Shown: piece after piece, positions 46,301-53,932 of the stretch | How the letters are laid out: every line of letters starts with the position of its first letter | Position numbering within the stretch: position 1 is the stretch's first letter | NCBI GenBank assembly: GCA_016716605.1 | Contig: JADJWA010000001.1 | Span: 62,001 to 126,000 of the forward strand | Direction of reading: 5' to 3' | From: Flavobacteriales bacterium | GTDB taxonomy: Bacteria; Bacteroidota; Bacteroidia; Flavobacteriales_F; PHOS-HE28 | Length of the DNA: 64,000 bases | Translations under genes and position numbers: made by a program | The notes under the pieces: generated by a model | Databases searched by the model: none | Told to the model about the DNA's origin: nothing | What the model saw: only the letters and a program-made list of their open reading frames with translations

Positions 46301-46448
46301 CCTGCAATTCCGGAAGCGTCGTGACATAGCGGAACGCTTCACCTTCCGGGAACGGTTGAGCACGTATCCCGATCCCGAAAAGCGCTGCCGATACGATCGA
46401 CCACACCCGGCTATGTGTTCGCACCACTATGGATCGGGAATAACGCAC
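43308..46448 (-). CDS. Sensor histidine kinase with periplasmic two-component propeller
   Basis: A 1046-residue protein. A short hydrophobic N-terminus is followed by about 700 residues of propeller repeats with the recurrent form DGLGRVWIGSLEGLFVTNG or EDELGRMWIGTRHGLSVYD, then a Y_Y_Y domain (about 715-780; HRYEYRMDGLDEGWRNIG), one membrane helix (791-811), a coiled linker and a His_kinase domain with His845 in QMNPHFLFNSLNSIKYYAM and an ATPase part with VENAIWHGL and VIEDNGVGRKKAEE. The kinase type pairs with LytTR regulators, as here. The start is a GTG at 46448. It may sense a polysaccharide or envelope signal outside the cell. Confidence 0.92.
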   Translation of the reverse strand: MRYSRSIVVRTHSRVWSIVSAALFGIGIRAQPFPEGEAFRYVTTLPELQDRRIGMMVEDGLGRVWIGSLEGLFVTNGTTVERFWSDPDDSLTISGRSVNWMALQGDSLLWLATENGPCAWNMAMRRAWRPDHAHMPAVLNTNHVELIGDAVWCSMGREMVRIRTTDRTITRFELPRSLFDDATVTSISAYPGRTDRVIVTTSVNVAEFLITDGRYVVYADPEGATRYGTVPAFVWNEWIWLGSWGQGLRRFKVDHGPAEHFRIMQMNGIMGGYTTSVWPKDDSTLWVPSEYGILEVSARTGHIRSRHAMLHPFEEIHDNAINALLRLRDGTSLAATDNGLARMSASPYAYSLIGFPDDGVLGLTPLWVMAMTHAPGSDDLLIGTYDGHGVMRQRDGAWEVIKAPRSSEDDRAVRVNGLLIASDGTVWMTTRDGPMMMGREGSEFRPLFPDQRFWTAGLYEDAKGRIWIGTGNSGVLIRDPRTKQDRWLKHDPDDPNSLISNSTIRAFGEDELGRMWIGTRHGLSVYDEAAERFLNFGADASEKQGFRTPFVYSIARDSRKRMWLSLASGGLCQVEVDRSGRMTMEVHDQRRGIDPDRTLFMQIDDQDRIWAVDKGVLMLDTRTGAYKHFGRADGLLDPPDGDSPLMVTSDGRLVIGISDQAELQVFGIDDLLRSPRPAPIEFLGIGTRNGDLLPGRNARSDARFMVAYADLPLYIEFSAIDLTRAHAHRYEYRMDGLDEGWRNIGVDRSLRFASLEPGDYVLHVRSAIGGSALDNERTIRFTIVPPWYRTAWARIAMVLIVATGILVLFRMKLHAVRMEEQRKSDFQKKLAEVEMHALRAQMNPHFLFNSLNSIKYYAMTKSPRETADYLGKFAMLIRRILQNSREDLVPLKDELEALRLYVEIESMRLEDKFDHVIRVAESIDTETVLVPPMLMQPYVENAIWHGLMNREDRGALSVDITEVDDELHVVIEDNGVGRKKAEELKNAQGQRERSFGMRITAERMELSAKTLGLGLRSRVDDLVDASGAAVGTRVILNIPIVHETFA

Positions 46449-46544
46449 CGCATCGAAGTTCGAGCATGCGGCCCATTCTTTCGCCCCGATCGAGCATCAA
46501 CGCCTTCGGATCGAGCGATCGGGATCCGCTGGCCAATATGGACC

Positions 46545-46712
46545 GTATTGATCCAGATCGGCTATGAGATGCTGCAGTGGCCGGTGTGTGCGTTGCAAGG
46601 GCCGAGCGGCTACTGCAGTGATCTGCCCTTCAATTTGGTGCGCTTGTACATTGGCTTGGAAGATCCGCAATCGCTCATCACCGATCTCGAGCAAGGTCTC
46701 GCGCGCATGTGA
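46545..46712 (+). pseudogene. 3'-end remnant of a Cys/Met-metabolism PLP-enzyme gene
   Basis: The plus strand encodes YEMLQWPVCALQGPSGYCS and continues to LEQGLARM and a stop, matching the last 50 codons of the enzyme ending at 33057. A hand alignment of that stretch gives about 77% base identity and 41 of 50 identical residues. There is no homology upstream of about 46545, and no promoter. The rest of this copy is missing, so it marks the right edge of the cassette. Confidence 0.8.
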
Positions 46713-46738
46713 AGCCCCGCTTCATCGCGGTCCTTCAC

Positions 46739-49189
46739 TCAGAACCTTGCTCGCAGCGCGATCATGAAGTTCCTTCCCGGCGCCGAGATGCCCGATGAAT
46801 AGGGCCTATAGCGCTGGTCCGTGATGTTCTCCACGCTTCCGGATGCCTGCACCACCTTGCTCACATGATACGATGCGCGCACATTCAGCGTGTGCCAAGA
46901 CGGCGAATGCGGACGTCCTTGCGCATCAAGCGCGTAGATCGGCAGCTTGGCCTGCTCGCTCGGCGGAAGCTCATCGAAGGTGAAGCCGCTGCTGAACTGC
47001 ACGAATACCTGCGCGCGCACTTTCTTTCGCTCCCAAGTGATGCCCGCTTGCCCGAACGGTGGCGGTGCATGACGCAGGGGCACATCGGTCGTGCTCGCAT
47101 CGTCCTGCTCTACGCCATCCTGCCAATTGTAACGCGCATCGAGCGTCAGGTTCTTCGCGATGCGGGCATCAATCCCGAGCGAGATTCCGATCACACGGGC
47201 CTGAGCCGCGTTCTGGATCGCGTCCACCCGACTGGGCTCACCTTCGTACGCGATGCTATCTGAGCCATTCAGCGTGAACGGCCTTCGCACCATCGCGTTG
47301 TCGAGCAGCACCTGATAAGCATGGCTCTGTAAGCGCACCTTTTCGCCGAAGGACTTCTCGATGCCGATGTCGGCCGAATAGGCGTACTCGGCTTCCAGGT
47401 CGGGATTGGGCACGATCACCGCGCCAGGCTCGCTGTCGAACACCTTGCCGATGTCGTCGATGTTCGGTGCGCGGAAGCCTGAGCTCAAATCGATAGAAAA
47501 CTTCCAGTCCTTGCCCGGGCGGTAGGACGCGCCCAGATTGCCCGTGACCGCGCAGTTGCTCAAGCTCGCGCTTGTGGCCGGGTACGCGAAGAGCGAGGTG
47601 TCGAAGGTGCATTGCAGCGCCGACCAGTTGTATCGCGCACCAGCGGAGAGCGTCAAGCGGTCGTTGGCATCGTGCATGGCTCCGAGGTAGGCCGATCCCG
47701 CGTTCCACTTGGAACCATCCGGATAGCGTGAACTGATGGTCGTCTCCGCGCCGCTGGTCCGGTTCACGCGGATACCCTTCGACCCGATAGCATTCGTGAC
47801 GTGCTCCGCACCGTAAAGCACCTGCGTACGCGCGCTCAGGTCCTTCTCCAGATCCAGATTCATGTAGATGCCGCTCACGCTTTCGGTCTGTGTTCGCTTG
47901 TTCGCGTTGCGGAAGCTGCGGTCGTTGCGGCTCTCCGTGTAGTCCTGGTAGGCGATGGAGAGCCGCGCGGTGCTCCAGGGTCCGCGTTTCGCCGCGTGCT
48001 TCGCGGTGAAGCTGCCCATCGTCCATTCCTGCGGGCCGTAATACCACTCCGCACTGCGTGGAAGCCCATTCTGCTCCAGCTCGATCAATCGATCGTAACG
48101 CGGCACATCGCTCGTGGTGCTGTGATACACGTACGCTCCCAATTCCAAGGATTCCACAGGCTTGAGGGCCAGCTTGCCAAAGAGGCTGATGTTGTCGTAG
48201 CCGCTGCCCACTTGCAGGTCCGGGTCGTCATTCACCACCATGGAATCCACATCATTGATGCGTGCCACATACCACGGCCGCTGATAATCCTCGGGGCCGT
48301 TGCTGCCCATGCGCAGGTCGCCGAAGCGCGTGAAGGACACGCTGCCGACGAATGCCAGCTTGCGACTCCCAAGGCCGAAGTGAATATTCCCGCCCATCTC
48401 ATTGGCCGACGAGCCATAGCGGGCCATGGCGCCGCCACGCAAGAGCAAGCTGCTATCCGGGCTGAATCGCGGACGAAGCAGGTGGAAGTCCAGCACCCCG
48501 CCGATGGCATCGCTTCCATAGGTCACGGCGCCGGGCCCGTGGATCACCTCCGCACGGTCGATCGCATTGGCATCCACGCTGATCACGTTCTGCAAGTTGC
48601 CTGCGCGATAGATGGCGTTGTTCATGCGCACGCCGTCAACCACGATGAGCACGCGGTTGGCTCCGAAGCCACGCAGCATGGGACTGCCGCCGCCCAGCTG
48701 GCTCTTCTGCACGAAGACCTCGCCGCTCTGCTGCAACAGATCGGCTGCCGTTCCGGGATTGTTATTGGCGACTTCCCGCGAGGTGATCACCGTGATCTGG
48801 TCGGGCACGCGCGCGCGCTCCTGTTCCCAGCGGTTGGCGCTCACCACGAAGGCATCGAGCCTGATGGGCAGCGCTGACATGCCGACCCGATTGCCCATGG
48901 CGAGCACATGCTGGTAGCTGAGCACACGTGACTCATATCCGATCATGCGGAACCGGATGGAATCAGCGCCAGTGAAAGCGCTGATATCGGCGCGACCGCG
49001 TGCATCCGTGATGGCCGATGCGCCCGTGCTGGCATGATGCAGGGTCGCCGCTTCGAGCGGGGCCAGCGTGGTGGCATCGACCACCATGACCTGCTGACTC
49101 AAGGTATTCAACGGAACCATGAATGTTGCGAGGGAAGCCGCCAAGCTGCTCAACCGAAGCAATTGGTTCGCGGCTCCACAGAAGGACAT
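46739..49189 (-). CDS. TonB-dependent outer membrane receptor
   Basis: An 816-residue receptor: signal peptide (to about residue 32), a short carboxypeptidase-like N-terminal domain (VDATTLAPLEAATLHHAS), the plug domain (DQITVITSREVANNNPGTAADLLQQSG ... MLRGFGANRVLIVVDGVRMNN) and a C-terminal 22-strand barrel ending in RARF. Barrel segments such as SGFRAPNIDDIGKVFD resemble haem/haemoglobin or siderophore receptors. The ATG at 49189 is used because a TTG at 49198 overlaps the TACTTTGC -7 box. No haem or iron genes lie beside it. Confidence 0.9.
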   Translation of the reverse strand: MSFCGAANQLLRLSSLAASLATFMVPLNTLSQQVMVVDATTLAPLEAATLHHASTGASAITDARGRADISAFTGADSIRFRMIGYESRVLSYQHVLAMGNRVGMSALPIRLDAFVVSANRWEQERARVPDQITVITSREVANNNPGTAADLLQQSGEVFVQKSQLGGGSPMLRGFGANRVLIVVDGVRMNNAIYRAGNLQNVISVDANAIDRAEVIHGPGAVTYGSDAIGGVLDFHLLRPRFSPDSSLLLRGGAMARYGSSANEMGGNIHFGLGSRKLAFVGSVSFTRFGDLRMGSNGPEDYQRPWYVARINDVDSMVVNDDPDLQVGSGYDNISLFGKLALKPVESLELGAYVYHSTTSDVPRYDRLIELEQNGLPRSAEWYYGPQEWTMGSFTAKHAAKRGPWSTARLSIAYQDYTESRNDRSFRNANKRTQTESVSGIYMNLDLEKDLSARTQVLYGAEHVTNAIGSKGIRVNRTSGAETTISSRYPDGSKWNAGSAYLGAMHDANDRLTLSAGARYNWSALQCTFDTSLFAYPATSASLSNCAVTGNLGASYRPGKDWKFSIDLSSGFRAPNIDDIGKVFDSEPGAVIVPNPDLEAEYAYSADIGIEKSFGEKVRLQSHAYQVLLDNAMVRRPFTLNGSDSIAYEGEPSRVDAIQNAAQARVIGISLGIDARIAKNLTLDARYNWQDGVEQDDASTTDVPLRHAPPPFGQAGITWERKKVRAQVFVQFSSGFTFDELPPSEQAKLPIYALDAQGRPHSPSWHTLNVRASYHVSKVVQASGSVENITDQRYRPYSSGISAPGRNFMIALRARF

Positions 49190-49194
49190 GGCGC

Positions 49195-49202
49195 GCAAAG
49201 TA
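49195..49202 (-). promoter_or_regulatory. Promoter -7 element of the TonB-dependent receptor gene, leaderless spacing
   Basis: On the minus strand this reads TACTTTGC, 5 bases before the ATG. Confidence 0.5.
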
Positions 49203-49234
49203 GCGGAGCCCGCGCAGCCGCAACATCCGGCACC

Positions 49235-51409
49235 TTACGGCTCCGGCTCCATGTTCACTCGCACGCGCAGCACACGCGACGGTGCGAGCACTTCGCGGAG
49301 CAGCGTCTCCAAAGCCAAGGCGTCCTCGGGGTGCTCCGTTTCATCGGACACTTGCAAGAGGCTCTCGATACGCACGTGCCTGGCATCGATGCGCGTGGCG
49401 CGCAAGGTGTAGCGCGCGCTCGGGCAATTCCATTCGCCCTGCAATGCCGTGAGGTCCATTACCTCCACCGGCTGGGTGAACTCGAGGTCGATGATGAAGC
49501 GATCGCTCTGCCGGAAGTCCCAGTGGAAGGGGAGGTCGCGGCTCTCAGCACGGAAGCCCTCCGCCACCGCATGGGCGAAGAAGGGGCGCAGCTCCATGGC
49601 AAAGAGGCCGTCGGCTTCGGGCGTCACCCACTGGGCGATGGCTAACTCTTGCCGCTCGCGGAAGCGGAAGGGAGGATCGGATTGCAGCCCTCGATCGCTG
49701 GAGCCGATCAACGCCGCCTGGGGCAAGTGCGCCGGGGAATGGCCATAGCTCGGATGCACCGTGCTGTCGATGCGATCGCCGAGGAAAGCCGCTCTTCCCA
49801 AGGTGCTGAACTGGCCGCTCAGCAGGATGCGTGCATCACCGGCAGCGTCAGCTTTGTCCAGGTCGATGCGCAGGCGATGCTCCATGGCCCGCACATTCGC
49901 AGCAGGATCGCCAGTGGGCAGTTCCACGAAGAGCGGCGGGCTCGGGTCATCGGCGATGAGGCGCTGGAGGTCGATCAGCAGCGCGTTGGAGCCTTCCCAG
50001 TAGAAAGGCAGCTCGTTGGCGAACCAGCCGTGGCGCTGGCGCTTGGGGTGCATCCAGAGCATGCCCGTGCCATCACCGATGCCGAAGAGCCATTCGTTGT
50101 CGCGCATGGGCGTGGTGAAGCGATCATCGAGCCGGCCGCTGCGCTTGTCGAGCAAGTAAGCAGTGACATGATCGTTGCCCTCGGCGTTGAGGAGCTTGCT
50201 GTAGAGGTCGTAGCGGCTGATGTCGCGCAAGCGCTCATCGCGCACTTGATCGCCCATGCGCGCGAGGCTTCGATCCAGGTCGAAGTACCAATCGCGATCG
50301 GCATCGTAGGTGAAGTCGCGGGCGATGCGCTTGTGCAGGGCCTCCATGCGGCGTGCCTTCAGCGTATCCGGGATCCCAGCACAAGTCTCGCGGATGAAGC
50401 CTTTGATCTGCCGATTCTGACGGTCGGGCAGCTTTGTCTGCGCCACGCGACGCCACCACATGGCCTTCGCCTCTCGCTGGCGGATGGCCTGCAGCCAGGG
50501 CTGCTGCGTGATCGGCAGATTGCTCAATCGCTCGCGCCGCAGGTTGCGTAGGTCATCGGGCGCGAAGGCGACGATGATGCACGGCAGCTCCTCGGCCGGA
50601 CGCGCACCTGCCTCATCCATCACACCGGGCAAATCGCGATGCTCCCACACGGCACGACGAACGTTCCCATCGTGTTCCCGATGCACGGGCACCGCTCCGG
50701 CCATCTCCAGCCCGTGCTTCGCGTGGTAAAGCAATTCGATGCGCTGCTCGCGGATGGGCAGGCCGTGGTGGAAGAAGATGCGCCAATTGGTGAGCCGCGC
50801 CCAGTTGTCCATCCAGATGCTGCCGCGCCAGCCGAGGGTGTGCGGTGCGTTCGTGTCCCAGGGCAGCATGTACTTCCACCGGTACTCCACCACATCGCCC
50901 GGCATGATGCCTTGCGGATAGTGCGTCTCCGCCATCGTCGCCTGGAAGCTCACCGGATGGCCCGAATAGCCGCGAGCGCTTCGCATGGTCACGGGCAACT
51001 CGGTCCAGCTGCCATCGGGCCTGATCACACGCGCGGCGAAATGATCAACGCGCAGGTTGAAGAGCAGTGGGTAGGGCCGGGTATCAAGCCGCGCGTAGGG
51101 TTTGCCGAGTTCGTCGTAAGGCGGGTCGAGGCTCTCGGGCATCACAACAGCGCCGTAGCGCTTGATGTCCTCACGCTCCGTGAAGCGCACCACCCTGCGC
51201 CGCTCGAAGAAGAAGGAGATGTACTCGGGCTTCACGTTGCGGATGCGCAGCGAGAGCTCATCAGCGAGGATCTCCGAGTCGATGGTTCGGCCTTCTTCCC
51301 AGGAAGGATCCCACGCCGGCGCATCGCTCCAATCGAATGAAGCCGTTTGCGCAATCAGTGCTGCGGAACCAGCTAGCGCCGCGAGCAAGAGAGCGGTACG
51401 GGGGCGCAT
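49235..51409 (-). CDS. Secreted DUF3857/transglutaminase-like protein
   Basis: A 724-residue protein with a signal peptide (LLLAALAGSAALIAQ), an N-terminal DUF3857 region (YGAVVMPESLDPPYDELGK ... VDHFAARVIRPDGSWTELP) and a later transglutaminase-like region. The C-terminus is beta-rich. The usual catalytic Cys-His-Asp set is not clear by eye. The ATG at 51409 starts the signal; the longer frame up to 51718 is the antisense of der. A TAGCTTCG box lies 20 bases before it. Function unknown. Confidence 0.78.
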   Translation of the reverse strand: MRPRTALLLAALAGSAALIAQTASFDWSDAPAWDPSWEEGRTIDSEILADELSLRIRNVKPEYISFFFERRRVVRFTEREDIKRYGAVVMPESLDPPYDELGKPYARLDTRPYPLLFNLRVDHFAARVIRPDGSWTELPVTMRSARGYSGHPVSFQATMAETHYPQGIMPGDVVEYRWKYMLPWDTNAPHTLGWRGSIWMDNWARLTNWRIFFHHGLPIREQRIELLYHAKHGLEMAGAVPVHREHDGNVRRAVWEHRDLPGVMDEAGARPAEELPCIIVAFAPDDLRNLRRERLSNLPITQQPWLQAIRQREAKAMWWRRVAQTKLPDRQNRQIKGFIRETCAGIPDTLKARRMEALHKRIARDFTYDADRDWYFDLDRSLARMGDQVRDERLRDISRYDLYSKLLNAEGNDHVTAYLLDKRSGRLDDRFTTPMRDNEWLFGIGDGTGMLWMHPKRQRHGWFANELPFYWEGSNALLIDLQRLIADDPSPPLFVELPTGDPAANVRAMEHRLRIDLDKADAAGDARILLSGQFSTLGRAAFLGDRIDSTVHPSYGHSPAHLPQAALIGSSDRGLQSDPPFRFRERQELAIAQWVTPEADGLFAMELRPFFAHAVAEGFRAESRDLPFHWDFRQSDRFIIDLEFTQPVEVMDLTALQGEWNCPSARYTLRATRIDARHVRIESLLQVSDETEHPEDALALETLLREVLAPSRVLRVRVNMEPEP

Positions 51410-51449
51410 GGCGATGGGTGTTGGCCCATCGAAGCTAAATGATCGGAGG

Positions 51450-52754
51450 CTACTTCTTCCGGAAGTACAACCGGATCGGCACCCCGGTGAAGCGCCAGTG
51501 CTCGCGAAGGCGGTTTTCGATGAATCGCTCGTAGCTGGGCTTGATGTACTGCGGCAGGTTGCAGTGGAAGACGAAGCTGGGCACGTGCAAGGGCAGCTGC
51601 TGGATGAACTTGATGGTGACCTGCTTGCTCTTGTACATGGGCGGCGGCTGCCGCTCGATCTCGGGCAGCAGCACATCATTGAGCTTGCGCGTGGGGATCC
51701 GGCGCCTGCGGTCCTCATGGACCTGCATCACCATCTCCATCACCTTGAGCAGGCGCTGCTTCTCCACCACGCTGGTGAAGACCACGGGCACATCGGTGAA
51801 GGGCTCCATGCGGCGCTTCACTTCGGCCTCGAAGGCCTTCATGGTGTTGGTCTCCTTCTCGATCAGGTCCCACTTGTTCACCACCACCACCAGGCCCTTG
51901 CCGTTCTTCTGGATGATGGAGAGGATGTGCAGGTCCTGCTGCTGCATGGCCTCGCGCGCGTCGAGCATCAAGATGCAGATGTCGCTGTCCTCGATGGCGC
52001 GGATGGAGCGCATCACGCTATAGAACTCGATGTCCTCATCGACCTTGGCCTTCTTGCGGATGCCCGCGGTATCGAGCAGGATGAGGTCGTGGCCGAAGAC
52101 GCTCCAGCGCGTGTTGGCGGTATCGCGCGTGGTGCCCGCCACCGGGGTCACGATGCTCTGCTCGCGGCCCAGCATGGCGTTCACCAAGGAGCTCTTGCCC
52201 ACGTTGGGCCGGCCCACGATGGCGATCTTGGGGATGTCCGGCTCGGGATCCTCGGTGGGCTTGCGGAAGGTCTTGATCAACTCATCGAGCAGGTCGCCGG
52301 TGCCCGCGCCGCTGGCCGCTGCGATGGCATGCACCTCGCCAAGGCCGAGTGAGTAGAAATCGGCGGTGAGGTATTGGCGCTCGTGCGTATCGACTTTGTT
52401 CGCGGCGAGGAGCACGGGCTTCTTGCTCCTGCGCAGCAGCTCCGCAATGGTCTCATCGGCGCTGGTCACGCCGCCGTTCACATCCACCATGAAGAGGATG
52501 GTATCGGCCTCATCGATGGCGAGCATCACCTGCTTGCGGATCTCGGCCTCGAACACATCGTCGGTGCCGCGGATGTAGCCACCGGTGTCGATCACGCTGT
52601 AGAGGATGCCGTTCCATTCGCTCTTGCCGTAGTGGCGGTCGCGCGTGGTGCCGGCGGTAGGGTCGGTGATGGCCTCGCGCCGCTCGATCAAGCGGTTGAA
52701 GAGGGTGCTCTTGCCCACGTTGGGGCGGCCTACGATGGCGACGATGTTTCCCAT
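51450..52754 (-). CDS. der: Ribosome-assembly GTPase Der
   Basis: A 434-residue protein with two consecutive G domains: the first starts at GRPNVGKSTLF (near residue 8), the second at GRPNVGKSSLV (near 184); each has DTGG or DTAG and NKxD motifs. A KH-like domain at the C-terminus ends in RLYFRKK. Der is essential for 50S subunit maturation. It follows era by about 100 bases. Confidence 0.96.
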   Translation of the reverse strand: MGNIVAIVGRPNVGKSTLFNRLIERREAITDPTAGTTRDRHYGKSEWNGILYSVIDTGGYIRGTDDVFEAEIRKQVMLAIDEADTILFMVDVNGGVTSADETIAELLRRSKKPVLLAANKVDTHERQYLTADFYSLGLGEVHAIAAASGAGTGDLLDELIKTFRKPTEDPEPDIPKIAIVGRPNVGKSSLVNAMLGREQSIVTPVAGTTRDTANTRWSVFGHDLILLDTAGIRKKAKVDEDIEFYSVMRSIRAIEDSDICILMLDAREAMQQQDLHILSIIQKNGKGLVVVVNKWDLIEKETNTMKAFEAEVKRRMEPFTDVPVVFTSVVEKQRLLKVMEMVMQVHEDRRRRIPTRKLNDVLLPEIERQPPPMYKSKQVTIKFIQQLPLHVPSFVFHCNLPQYIKPSYERFIENRLREHWRFTGVPIRLYFRKK

Positions 52755-52860
52755 GTTTCAGCTCAGGGTGAATGTCGAATGGTCATTGGAGAACGGGCAC
52801 GAGCAGTCCTTGAGCCGGAGCCCCCATTCGCCAACCGCCATTGACCAATCGCCCAGCATT

Positions 52861-53736
52861 TCAATATCCGTATCGCTTCAGTTTCGTTTCATCCTCGCGC
52901 CAATCGGGATCCACCTTCACCTTCAGGTCCAGGAAGACCTTCTGATCGATGAACTTGGAGATGGCGATGCGCGCCTGGGTCCCGAGCCTGCGCAGCGCGT
53001 GACCACCCTCGCCGATCACGATGCCCTTCTGGCTCTCGCGCATCACGATCACATCGGCCTGGATGCGCACGATCCCCGGGGCCTCCTCGTAGCTATTCAC
53101 CACCACCTGTGTGCTGTAAGGGATCTCCTGCTTGTAGTTGGCCAGCACCTTCTCACGGATCAGCTCGCTGATGAAGAAGCGCATGTTGCGGTCGCTCAGC
53201 TCATCCTTGGGGAAGTACGGCGGATGCTCAGGCAGGTGCTCGATCAGGTAGGCCTTCAGCTCCTGCACATTCAGTCCATGCAGGGCGCTCATGGGCACCA
53301 CCTTGGCCTCGGGCAGCGCGCTTTGCCAGGCCTCCAGCGCGGGGAGGATCGCCGCTTCTTGAGCCGCGTCCACTTTATTCACCAGCAGCACCTTGCGGCC
53401 TTTGAAGCGGCGCGCGCGCTTGAGCACGTTCTCGGCCTTCTCGGGCTTCTGCCCGATCTCCACCAGCACGAGGAGGATATCGGCGTCGATGATGGCCTCG
53501 TCCACGGCGCTCATCATGCGCTCGTGCATCTTGTATTGCGGATCGAGGATGCCGGGTGTATCGCTGAGCACCATCTGGTGGTCGTCGCCGTTGAGGATGC
53601 CCAGGATGCGGTGGCGCGTGGTCTGCGCCTTGGGGTTGGCGATCACCAGCTGCTCACCCAACAGGGCATTGAGCAAGGTGCTCTTCCCCACGTTGGGCTC
53701 GCCGATGATGTTGACGTATCCGGCCTTGTGCGGCAT
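52861..53736 (-). CDS. era: GTPase Era
   Basis: A 291-residue protein with a G domain (GEPNVGKSTLLNALLGEQ, DTPGI, NKVD) and a C-terminal KH domain (VIVMRESQKGIVIGEGGHALRRLG) binding 16S rRNA. Era aids 30S maturation. Length and motif order are normal. Confidence 0.96.
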   Translation of the reverse strand: MPHKAGYVNIIGEPNVGKSTLLNALLGEQLVIANPKAQTTRHRILGILNGDDHQMVLSDTPGILDPQYKMHERMMSAVDEAIIDADILLVLVEIGQKPEKAENVLKRARRFKGRKVLLVNKVDAAQEAAILPALEAWQSALPEAKVVPMSALHGLNVQELKAYLIEHLPEHPPYFPKDELSDRNMRFFISELIREKVLANYKQEIPYSTQVVVNSYEEAPGIVRIQADVIVMRESQKGIVIGEGGHALRRLGTQARIAISKFIDQKVFLDLKVKVDPDWREDETKLKRYGY

Positions 53737-53787
53737 GGCTGCGCGAATATCGCCGCCTTGACGATGGCTTGGGCGGCGGCAAAAAGA

Positions 53788-53813
53788 GAAGGCCCGGCAT
53801 TCACCGGGCCTTC
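53788..53813 (-). terminator. Terminator hairpin between initiator tRNA and era
   Basis: GAAGGCCCGG pairs perfectly with CCGGGCCTTC around a CATTCA loop. On the minus strand it is followed by TCTTTTTGCC, so it ends the tRNA transcript. Confidence 0.85.
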
Positions 53814-53817
53814 TTCG

Positions 53818-53890
53818 TAGCGGGGGTAGGACTCGAACCTACGGCCTTCGGGTTATGAGCCCGACGAGCTACCATCTGCTCCACCCCGCA
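53818..53890 (-). tRNA. Initiator tRNA-Met (anticodon CAT)
   Basis: A 73-base tRNA. The anticodon arm TCGGG-CTCATAA-CCCGA has the three G:C pairs that mark the initiator. The first base (T1) and base 72 (T) do not pair, the other initiator hallmark. The T-arm reads GTAGG-TTCGAGT-CCTAC. CCA is not encoded. Era follows downstream. Confidence 0.95.
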
Positions 53891-53898
53891 ATGGGGCG

Positions 53899-53906
53899 CA
53901 AATATA
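53899..53906 (-). promoter_or_regulatory. Promoter -7 element of the initiator tRNA
   Basis: On the minus strand this reads TATATTTG, ending 8 bases before the tRNA. Confidence 0.7.
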
Positions 53907-53932
53907 GCCGGACACCCGACTGGGCCAACTTC

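Larger units (their letters stand above)
33058..46545. other. Probable inserted/exchanged cassette (two-component surface system)
   Basis: All five large genes here are on the minus strand, opposite to the PLP-enzyme gene on the left. The segment is bounded on the left by the intact 3' end of that gene and on the right by a second, diverged copy of the same 3' end without the rest of the gene. No integrase, transposase or tRNA end is present in it. The boundaries are inferred from this duplication; the right one is only known to within about 15 bases. Confidence 0.5.

Noticed and set aside
45498..46712. 404-residue plus-strand ORF ending in a PLP-enzyme-like tail
   Set aside because: Only the last about 50 codons are homologous to anything; the rest is antisense of the kinase gene. 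The tail was kept as a remnant.
51410..51718. Extended N-terminus for the DUF3857 protein
   Set aside because: This part is a Ser/Cys/Arg-rich frame antisense to der; the signal peptide begins at 51409.
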